Part shown: positions 1 through 6,066 of the stretch, one piece after another
How positions within the stretch are numbered: position 1 is the first letter of the stretch
Layout: each line of letters opens with the position of its first letter
Assembly (NCBI GenBank): GCA_009377735.1
Contig: WHTL01000169.1
Coordinates: 1 to 8,388 of the forward strand
DNA from: Acidimicrobiia bacterium
GTDB lineage: Bacteria; Actinomycetota; Acidimicrobiia; Spongiisociales; ZC4RG35
DNA length: 8,388 nucleotides
Direction: 5' to 3'
Made by a program: the position numbers and the translations under genes
Notes under the pieces: generated by a model
Told to the model about the DNA's origin: nothing
Seen by the model: only the letters and a program-made list of their open reading frames with translations
The model's database searches: none

Positions 1-131
1 ACACATCCGCACCGCCGTCGAAGCCGTCGCCGACAAGGTCCGACAACACGAAGAACGAATCCGACGCCTCGAACCCAAAACCCGCCGCAAAACCAGCTGA
101 CCGCACCACCCCCCACCAGCCCGGCCCCTTT
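1..131. mobile_element. Probable end of an insertion sequence abutting the methyltransferase gene
   Basis: The methyltransferase frame runs on the minus strand through ...IFSAAALSSC and stops at 138, where homologues would be expected to continue into a further C-terminal region. The sequence between 101 and 131 is C-rich and unlike the gene. Read from the methyltransferase side, the foreign part would begin TGTTAACC, a TG start of the kind seen at IS3- and IS481-type ends. The boundary is an inference: the inner end of the element lies outside the window, so neither its terminal repeat nor a target duplication can be matched. Confidence 0.4.
2..100 (+). CDS. 3' end of an unidentified gene, possibly an IS transposase
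   Basis: The window opens inside a reading frame that runs 32 codons to a TGA at 98-100. The visible tail is helical and strongly charged, with a run of alternating Arg, Glu and Gln followed by a basic end (LEPKTRRKTS). Third positions are mostly C or G, which supports real coding over the other two frames. I do not recognise the family from so short a tail. Because the methyltransferase on the opposite strand appears to be cut about 30 bp downstream, I infer that this is the last part of a transposase or other IS gene. It could equally be an ordinary chromosomal gene. Confidence 0.45.
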   Translation, partial: HIRTAVEAVADKVRQHEERIRRLEPKTRRKTS

Positions 132-137
132 AGCCGG

Positions 138-3100
138 TTAACAGGAAGACAACGCCGCGGCCGAGAAGATGGCTGGATCCTCGATCAGCGCCTTGAAGTA
201 AGCCTCCAGCGAAGCGTAAGGCCCGCGGGTGGAAACGGAACCAGTGAATTCCTCGCCTTTTCGAACGGCGACGAGACCGATCGTGTATCGGTGTTCCGCG
301 TCGTCGAATACCCAACCTGCCCTGTTGAGGAGCATCGTTGTGTCCTCGAATCGACCGTGCTCGATTACCTGTTGCCGCCAGAGGCCACTTCCAGCTGCCA
401 TCATTGCCGACCGGGGCAGGACCACCCCGATGGCGCCACCGTCTCGGATCAGATCCCAGAATCTCCACGCAAACGCCTTGTAGAGATCGGGATCACCTGT
501 GCCCATGCCCGGATATGGGCCTCTCACCAGTACCGCTCGGAGGTAGTCGACCGTCTTAAGGTCCGTGTCGAATTGTGCTGCCAAGTCCCGGCGGTCGAGA
601 GAGAGCCGCTTGATCTCGCTGTTCTGTTTCGAAACAGGAAGGCTCCGAAGGCCGGGATAACGAAGTGCCCACCAACCGTGTCTCTCAATCTTCACCTTCT
701 CCCAGGGTGGGTTACCGAGGACACAGTCGAAACCTGGGTTGTCACGAAGGAAGACTTCAGGGAAGGCAATCGGGTAGTGGAGAGCGCGGAAGTCGTCTGC
801 TAGCAATTCCGCTTCGGGGAGCCGCCGGTTGGTAGCGATGCTCTCTTCACTGAAGTTCGCGATCGCCTCAACCTCCCCGAGACGGACCGCACAGGCTAGA
901 TCGAAGAGCTTTCGCACCGTGTCGACAGCCTCCCGAGCGGCGAAATGAGCGGCCCGCGCATCCTTGATCTCTTGGGCAGAGGCATCTGAGGTCTGGGCTA
1001 GTTTACGAAGGCTCGGTCGGGCTGCTTCGAGGAGGTCACCAATAACGGCGCGCAGCCCGCGCTTGGTTCCTGCTGTTGTCTTTTCCGGCACGAGCGCATC
1101 GACGGCTTCGTCGAGTGTGCCGATTCCGGTGAGACTGTTCCCTTGGACCAGGCTGTGATCCAGGAAGGAAAGGGGTAGTCCGGGAACAAAGGTGTGGATC
1201 CACATCCCAAGACGGGCGAGTTCCACGGCGATAACGTTGAGGTCCACGCCGTAGATACAGCGGCGAGCAACCTGTCGGCGGAGCAGGGTTGCCTGTTCGA
1301 TCTCGACCCCCTCTGCCAGTTCGCCGAGATTGTCGAGCGCTAAGTTGCCGAGGCGCTGCAGCTCATTCACGACTCCGGGAATGGGGTTCTCGACAAGAAA
1401 GGACGAAAGGCGGGTTTCGATGTGATCGACTGCAGCAACGAGGAAGTGCCCTGAGCCCATGGCGATATCGGCTACCCGGAAATCGAAGAAAGCTAGGGCG
1501 GCCTCCGCCTCTTCCCCGGTGTCGACCATCGCCTGCAGGCGTTCCAGGTGATCGTCGAGGGCGGCGTCGAGAGCATGGTCGAGGAGATGCTCTACTGCGA
1601 AGGGTTTGGTGAAATAGCTCCCCGTTGCCTTGCGAACCCCGGAGCGGTCATGAAGATACAGCTGGCCCTGTTCGACCACGATATCATTTGAGTCCGTGGC
1701 GGGGATATAGGTGCCGTCGGAGTCCGTCGTGAGATCAGTCCTGGCCACGGCCAGATTCGACTCGAGCAGGCCCTCGTAGATGGTTCCGAACTCGCGCACT
1801 GAGAGAGAACGAAAGTCGACTGGGCCATATACACCGTTCGTGTCACGGTCAACGAGCAGGGCAAGCAGAGCAGGTTCGACCTCGGCATTGGTCACCTCGA
1901 GTTGGGAGAGACGAGCCCCGACCTGGGTGACAGCGGGATCGGACGAGAACATTCCACCGTTGTAGGGAGGTACGGCCCAGTCGCTGTTGCCCTCATCCAC
2001 TGCTCGCCACAGACCCCGGATCTGGTCCCACGTGCTGGTCGCAACCGGATCAGGCTCGAGCCCGTCTTCGTTGGCTAGGTCGGCGAGGTCACGTGCCAGC
2101 GTCTTCAGAGCATTTCGCTGATACCTCCCGTTCTCGCGATAGGGCAAGAGGTCCTTATCCTCGGCATAGGCCACGAATAGGAGCCTGAAAAGGACGACCA
2201 TCGCCATCTCATAGAGGTCGTTCAGGTCGTCTTCGGTAGGTTCCTCGATGTTGCTGTGCTTGATTACGATTCGCGCCAGCTCGGGAACGACCTCCTTGTA
2301 AATGCGGTCACGCAGTCGCTCTCCAAGGCCGGCGGCGAAGTCCTTCGAGAGATCAAGGATCTCTGTGAAGGTACCATCCGATCGAAGGGCATTGGCGCCG
2401 AAAATCAGAGGGACATACCCAGCCTTGTCATCAGGCAGGAGTGCAAGATTGGCCTCGATAAAGGTCTCCGCCCGACCCTTTCGGCCTACTCCAACGTCCT
2501 TACGGGTTGAATAGATCCTGATCTGGCTCCCTCGAGTAAGTACCACATATGGCAATCTTTCGATGTCAGCTTGGGCGAGCGCCTTCGATATGGGGCTCGT
2601 GCTGGCGAACCGCTGCGACGTCCCTTCGGGTGTCTCGTTCTCGTTGAGGAACACCGCCACGGCCGCCTTAGGGCCAGAGTCCCCAATTCGAAGGACCGAG
2701 GTCGAAACACCAAGCTGGTCGATCTCGAATCCCAGAGCGGTCACGAGCTGCTGGCCTCGTTTCGCCAGAAGGGGACGAGCCTGATTCGTCAGGTCGGACC
2801 AGTCCGAACGGTTCGGAACCCCGTTGACGAGCTGGTGGGTGGCGAACATGCCTGAATTGCGGAGCCCGGGCAGCTCATCGTCTTCATCTGAGAGAGTATC
2901 GGCCAGGAACCGAATGGCAGCGTTACGGCCGGGCTCGGCGAGAGCGGTCGCTGCGATGCGCTCCACCTGACCGACATCGCGATCCACCAGGACTGCCGGG
3001 TCGTCACCCACGGGCCCGCAGGTGGCGGCGCGCAGGCCGCCCTCTACCGGGTAGAGGGCGATGAGGAGGAGCGGAGCAGGCCTTCCCGATTTGCGCCGCT

Positions 3101-3326
3101 TCCACAACTGCCGTACATCGCTGACATTTGGCTTCGACGACCCAACGGCGATAGCGACTTCAAGTGGGTTAGAACCCTGTCCCAAGAATAGATTTACAGG
3201 TTCGAATTTCCCCCTACCCCCATCCGGTATCTGCCAGGGGATCGGCCCCGGCTGGTCGGAAAGAAAGTGGTCAGCTCGTTCGATCGAATCCGTCGTCATG
3301 ACATCCATCCCATTGGTTGGCACCAT
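138..3326 (-). CDS. Eco57I-type adenine-specific DNA methyltransferase, C-terminally truncated
   Basis: A 1062-residue SAM-dependent DNA methyltransferase that would methylate adenine in a specific site and so mark self DNA. A large N-terminal region (about 1-560) precedes the catalytic core. Core motifs are visible: motif X around TGSYFTKPFAVEHLL (568-582), the SAM-binding motif I DIAMGSGHFL (620-629), an acidic motif II in YGVDLNVIAVELA (692-704) and the catalytic NPPW (872-875) after FDCVLG. A helical insert separates motifs II and IV. After GGAIGVVLPRSAM (963-975) the frame ends soon, at SAAALSSC, so much of any specificity domain seems missing. The stop codon may come from the adjoining IS. 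The ATG at 3326 has no clear ribosome site; in-frame ATGs at 3308 and 3299 are alternatives. It lies 155 bp downstream of the AlbA_2 gene on the same strand, probably in one operon. Function may be lost despite intact catalytic motifs. Confidence 0.88.
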   Translation of the reverse strand: MVPTNGMDVMTTDSIERADHFLSDQPGPIPWQIPDGGRGKFEPVNLFLGQGSNPLEVAIAVGSSKPNVSDVRQLWKRRKSGRPAPLLLIALYPVEGGLRAATCGPVGDDPAVLVDRDVGQVERIAATALAEPGRNAAIRFLADTLSDEDDELPGLRNSGMFATHQLVNGVPNRSDWSDLTNQARPLLAKRGQQLVTALGFEIDQLGVSTSVLRIGDSGPKAAVAVFLNENETPEGTSQRFASTSPISKALAQADIERLPYVVLTRGSQIRIYSTRKDVGVGRKGRAETFIEANLALLPDDKAGYVPLIFGANALRSDGTFTEILDLSKDFAAGLGERLRDRIYKEVVPELARIVIKHSNIEEPTEDDLNDLYEMAMVVLFRLLFVAYAEDKDLLPYRENGRYQRNALKTLARDLADLANEDGLEPDPVATSTWDQIRGLWRAVDEGNSDWAVPPYNGGMFSSDPAVTQVGARLSQLEVTNAEVEPALLALLVDRDTNGVYGPVDFRSLSVREFGTIYEGLLESNLAVARTDLTTDSDGTYIPATDSNDIVVEQGQLYLHDRSGVRKATGSYFTKPFAVEHLLDHALDAALDDHLERLQAMVDTGEEAEAALAFFDFRVADIAMGSGHFLVAAVDHIETRLSSFLVENPIPGVVNELQRLGNLALDNLGELAEGVEIEQATLLRRQVARRCIYGVDLNVIAVELARLGMWIHTFVPGLPLSFLDHSLVQGNSLTGIGTLDEAVDALVPEKTTAGTKRGLRAVIGDLLEAARPSLRKLAQTSDASAQEIKDARAAHFAAREAVDTVRKLFDLACAVRLGEVEAIANFSEESIATNRRLPEAELLADDFRALHYPIAFPEVFLRDNPGFDCVLGNPPWEKVKIERHGWWALRYPGLRSLPVSKQNSEIKRLSLDRRDLAAQFDTDLKTVDYLRAVLVRGPYPGMGTGDPDLYKAFAWRFWDLIRDGGAIGVVLPRSAMMAAGSGLWRQQVIEHGRFEDTTMLLNRAGWVFDDAEHRYTIGLVAVRKGEEFTGSVSTRGPYASLEAYFKALIEDPAIFSAAALSSC
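3038..3060. repeat. Perfect 23-bp palindrome inside the methyltransferase gene
   Basis: CGCCCTCTACC at 3038-3048 is mirrored exactly by GGTAGAGGGCG at 3050-3060 around one central G. The arms fall on the codons for ALYPVEGG in the N-terminal part of the methyltransferase (about residues 90-97). Arms of 11 bp with no mismatch are rare by chance in 8 kb. It could be a protein-binding site or mRNA hairpin within the gene, or a coincidence of codon choice. Confidence 0.6.
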
Positions 3327-3481
3327 AACCGAGGCAGCCGACAGAATGCCGGGCGAGGCATCGAAACAATCCCTTAATAGGCTGTCACGCGTGGCACAAG
3401 CGGCGAGCAGCCGAACGGCACGTTTCTCGTGGTGCTACCACCGGGCAGGCACGAGCTATCACCCAGGTACGTAGATTCCGT
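3327..3481. other. Gap between the AlbA_2 and methyltransferase genes
   Basis: This 155-bp stretch separates two minus-strand genes. I see no convincing coding frame, no hairpin followed by a T-run on the minus strand, and no promoter with well-spaced hexamers. A small 5-bp-stem hairpin (GTGGT/ACCAC, 3429-3441) lacks a T tract. Readthrough from the AlbA_2 gene into the methyltransferase gene is therefore plausible but not shown. Confidence 0.4.
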
Positions 3482-4612
3482 TCAGTCCGAGCCAATCCTT
3501 CGGGCGAGATACTCGATACCTAGAGTCGGCATACGACGGGACAAACGGCCCGAGTTGCCCTCTGAAACCAGCCTGTCAGCTAACTCGAGCAGTTCGTCGC
3601 TGCCGAGGTCGCTCATAGAAATGCCATCGATCCTCATCCCTCGACGGTTTTCAACCTCCTCGCCCGCGCTCGTGATCGTTGGATACTCGACACCCGCTTG
3701 TTTGATATGAGCATAGGGTGAGACGGCCATCTCGGTGGTTAGGTCCCCGTACTGCTGATGGGTCAGATACATCGCCGCGATAAGGGGAATAGCGTTAGCC
3801 ATATCGGACTTGTCACGATCGGACATCTGAAGGGCGTCGAGCAGGATCTGGCTGATGCGATCCGGAGACGGCTGAACCAGAGCGATCCAGAAGAACAGTG
3901 TCGCTCTCCGTCTCAGCGCGCTTTGGATGAGTAGTTCGGGAACCAGATCCTCGGATAGGTCGAGGACATGCCGATTCTCGAACAAGTAGAGCAAGTCAGC
4001 TCCATCGAGAAGCTTCTCTCTTCTCTGCCGGAATAGATCAACTGCTCGGGAGAGCATGTATTTCGGCTCATCGCGAACTTCCTCGCCTTCCACCATTCGT
4101 AGATGTGCACTCTCGGGCGCTCTTACGACCATCTGAAACTGCTGAAGGATCCGATCGCGGATTTCGTTCCGCCATCGCAGGAAGTCCGACCGCTTCGCGG
4201 GTTCCGCCTTGGTGTTGTGCCGGACGAGCACGGTGCCTTTACTGAAGAAAGACCGAGAACCGTGAATGTTGCCGTCCTTACACAGGACAATTGGGGGCGT
4301 GGGGTGCCTTGAGACAGTCAGTTCGACGACGCTCCTGCCCTCAGGGAACCCCTCAGACTGAACTTCAACGCCGATGTCAACCTGATCGGGGTTCATGAAG
4401 CTGTCTAGGAGATCACCAATCTTGGCGGGATCCCATCTTGCGACTTCGGAGTCCGGAATCCCCAGGGCCGTTCCATCATCCGTCACTCCCACTAGGATCT
4501 TGCCCCCTTCGCTGTTGGCCATCGCCGCAATCTCTTTGACGAGGGTCAGCTGGTCATGTCGCTCTGTTGGATCGAGCCGTTCCTTGTATTCGAGCTGTGG
4601 TCCCTCCAGCAT
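3482..4612 (-). CDS. AlbA_2 (Schlafen-type) domain protein, putative nucleic-acid-binding regulator or sensor
   Basis: A complete 376-residue protein. Residues 1 to about 142 fit the AlbA_2 / divergent AAA-4 domain (PF04326): an early E-x-K (E8, K10), the hallmark block EIAAMANSEGGKILVGVTDDG (27-47) and a closing GTVLVRHNTKAEPAKRSDF (126-144). The family is found in bacterial transcription regulators and in Schlafen-like nucleic-acid-binding proteins. Residues ~180-376 are mostly helical, include a patch FFWIALVQ, and match nothing I recognise; they may be specific to this system. The start is firm: GGAGGT sits 5 nt before the ATG. It is the first gene of the minus-strand operon, divergent from the DUF6361-PLD-helicase operon and upstream of the methyltransferase. 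A role as sensor or repressor for the locus is my inference; an RNase or DNA-binding effector is equally possible. Confidence 0.82.
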   Translation of the reverse strand: MLEGPQLEYKERLDPTERHDQLTLVKEIAAMANSEGGKILVGVTDDGTALGIPDSEVARWDPAKIGDLLDSFMNPDQVDIGVEVQSEGFPEGRSVVELTVSRHPTPPIVLCKDGNIHGSRSFFSKGTVLVRHNTKAEPAKRSDFLRWRNEIRDRILQQFQMVVRAPESAHLRMVEGEEVRDEPKYMLSRAVDLFRQRREKLLDGADLLYLFENRHVLDLSEDLVPELLIQSALRRRATLFFWIALVQPSPDRISQILLDALQMSDRDKSDMANAIPLIAAMYLTHQQYGDLTTEMAVSPYAHIKQAGVEYPTITSAGEEVENRRGMRIDGISMSDLGSDELLELADRLVSEGNSGRLSRRMPTLGIEYLARRIGSD

Positions 4613-4617
4613 GGGTT

Positions 4618-4623
4618 ACCTCC
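4618..4623 (-). promoter_or_regulatory. Shine-Dalgarno site of the AlbA_2 gene
   Basis: On the minus strand GGAGGT stands 5 nt before the ATG at 4612. It is the clearest ribosome-binding site in the window and fixes this start, which also gives a complete AlbA_2 N-terminus. Confidence 0.75.
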
Positions 4624-4640
4624 GGAACCCGGACGCGACT

Positions 4641-4651
4641 ACCTAGTAGGT
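4641..4651. promoter_or_regulatory. Small palindrome, possible operator at the AlbA_2 promoter
   Basis: ACCTA-G-TAGGT is a perfect inverted repeat with 5-bp arms. It overlaps the predicted transcription start of the minus-strand operon, where a bound repressor would block transcription. Its length alone is not significant; its position is what makes it worth listing. Confidence 0.3.
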
Positions 4652-4655
4652 TCGG

Positions 4656-4685
4656 ATCATATTCGAAGATTTCCGGCCGTGTCCG
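4656..4685 (-). promoter_or_regulatory. Candidate promoter for the AlbA_2-methyltransferase operon
   Basis: On the minus strand the -10-like TATGAT (4656-4661, 5 of 6 consensus bases) is preceded, with an 18-nt spacer, by CGGACA (4680-4685, 4 of 6). Transcription would start near 4649, giving a leader of about 37 nt that contains the GGAGGT site. High-GC bacteria often use poor -35 boxes, so this is a reasonable candidate but unproven. Confidence 0.4.
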
Positions 4686-4785
4686 CCCCGTGGGAGGGTT
4701 CTGTCCAGGGTCAGATGCTAATCCGGAGAACAAACCCTGAACCCTACCGGCTTGGTAGCTCCAAGCGGTCGATCCTGCCCTCCCC

Positions 4786-4791
4786 TATGAT
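4786..4791 (+). promoter_or_regulatory. Candidate -10 box for the DUF6361-PLD-helicase operon
   Basis: TATGAT matches five of six -10 bases and would place the transcript start near 4798, some 27 nt before the ATG at 4825. No good -35 hexamer lies at 16-18 nt, so support is weak. A purine-rich GAGAGGGAG (4802-4810) follows and may serve as a rather distant ribosome site, 14 nt from the ATG. Confidence 0.3.
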
Positions 4792-4824
4792 CAGCGCACG
4801 CGAGAGGGAGCGTGTTGATAACTG

Positions 4825-6066
4825 ATGGCATCGCTGATCGCTTGGCTCGACTACTCCGAGGACGAGCAACGGCGCATGCGCGAGGTCATCGACATGTTCA
4901 GGGAGTCGGACACCCTCGACGAGCTCGGGATTGGCTCCGTTAGGGACACATTCTCTGATCTGCTCTTCCCGGGCATCTCCACGATTCAGACGCGTGTCCG
5001 CTATTTCTTCTTCATCCCTTGGGTATATCTGCGGATGGAGGCTGAGAAGGTCCCATCCCGTCAGGCACGGAACACTCGCGTCGTCTTCAGACCGACCTCA
5101 TCTATGCCATGGAAACCGGCGGCGTCACAGTCAATGAAGGGGTCATCGGCTGGGATGCCCGGGAGAATCTGCAGCGACTCCCATCCATCGTGTACTGGGG
5201 CGGTTTAGGAACATTCGACTTCAGACGGTTCCCCGGATCGAACGGTGATTATCACCGCTCTCTCGACTCCTTCTACCAGCAGTTCAACGATCGTCCAATG
5301 CGGGAGGCCGGTGTCGACGTATCAGACCGAGCACCCGCTAACTGGAGTCCTAGCCTTCCCCCGCCACCAGACGACCTATGGGATACCACTACCTTCGCTA
5401 TCACCCGCACCGAGGCCGAGTTCTTCCGCGAACAGATGGCCCGCAGCTGCCCCGACAGCCTCCTCACCCACCTAATCATGGGCAGTCTCGACGAGAATGA
5501 AGCCCAGTTCCCGTGGGATCACCCTGACGCCATCGACCTGCCCGATCCCCTGACCTCAAATCTTGATCACGCCGAGCTCTTCTCCCTCGCCATCCATGGC
5601 GCCGCCCTCACCTACAACCTGCTGTTGGCACGGAGCGCCCTCGAGAGAGGAATGACGGGTCGGAGCTACGACGAACTCGGTCCGAGTATGAGGAAGGGTT
5701 GTCAGCTTGGGCCGATGAAGTAGACGCCCTTTGGGAACGGTTCGAGGCGTGGGATCTGACAGACTTCTGGCACACTGTCATCACCGCCAATCCGAATGTC
5801 CCCGCCCCCACAAGAAGTTTCGTCTCCACCTGGCTGGAGCGGGTGCGCACCGACCCGGCGGGGATCGCAAAGTTGACCAGCGATATCTCCGATCTGATCA
5901 CCCAGCGGGAGATCACTCTTAAACGTAGCCAGGCACGGCACGGCTCCGCTCCCATCGAGCCTTGGAAAGGTGGTCGGGAAGCTCCAGTCTTGGACGGCTC
6001 GACTATCGGTGGGGGACCGCCTCCACATATCTCTCGGACATCGCCGCGGGGCTCTCCGATGCTTGA
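4825..6066 (+). pseudogene. DUF6361-family gene broken by three frameshifts
   Basis: The start encodes MASLIAWLDYSEDEQRRM, the typical opening of DUF6361 proteins, and an in-frame TAA just upstream fixes the ATG at 4825. The protein then jumps frame three times. It passes from frame 1 to frame 3 between about 5070 and 5082 (...VPSRQARNT to RRLQTDLIYAMETGG), and from frame 3 to frame 2 near 5678 (GRSYDEL to RSEYEEGLSAWADEVDALW). It passes from frame 2 to frame 1 near 5938 (ITLKRSQAR to LRSHRALERWSG), ending LDYRWGTASTYLSDIAAGLSDA at TGA 6064-6066. Each join gives family-like sequence, and the repaired protein would be about 412 residues. The first two joins behave like 1-bp losses; the third is a 5-bp tandem duplication. 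No slippery heptamer is seen, so programmed frameshifting is unlikely. Sequencing error remains possible for the 1-bp events. The biochemical role of DUF6361 is unknown to me; it recurs beside PLD and helicase genes in defence loci. Confidence 0.85.
5933..5942 (+). repeat. 5-bp tandem duplication causing the third frameshift
   Basis: GCACG occurs twice in direct tandem (5933-5937 and 5938-5942). Removing one copy restores ...CAG GCA CGG CTC CGC..., that is SQARLRSHRALERW, in a single frame. The insertion thus accounts exactly for the frame 2 to frame 1 change in the DUF6361 gene and looks like a replication-slippage event. Confidence 0.75.

Larger units (their letters stand above)
4613..4824. 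promoter_or_regulatory. Divergent intergenic region between the two operons
   Basis: This 212-bp region lies between the starts of the AlbA_2 gene (minus) and the DUF6361 gene (plus) and should hold both promoters. Besides the minus-strand promoter and palindrome, it has overlapping short inverted repeats, CTACC/GGTAG (4744-4758) and CTTGG/CCAAG (4751-4765). These can form two alternative hairpins just upstream of a plus-strand -10 candidate. No open frame of note runs through it. Confidence 0.55.

Noticed and set aside
2256..2855. Plus-strand open frames opposite the methyltransferase gene
   Set aside because: They are antisense shadows of a well-supported gene, with no recognisable protein features.
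3429..3441. Hairpin between the AlbA_2 and methyltransferase genes as a terminator
   Set aside because: The stem is only 5 bp and no T-run follows on the minus strand.
5070..5082. Programmed -1 ribosomal frameshift in the DUF6361 gene
   Set aside because: No X-XXY-YYZ slippery heptamer is present here, and two more frame changes follow, which fits mutation better.
4825..5208. Separate small gene of 127 residues
   Set aside because: It is the N-terminal part of the DUF6361 gene. After about 5080 its sequence is out-of-frame residue, while the family continues in frame 3.
5109..5723. Separate gene of 204 residues starting METGG
   Set aside because: Codons before this ATG (SRRLQTDLIYA) continue the same DUF6361 protein, so it is the middle segment of a frameshifted gene, not a true start.
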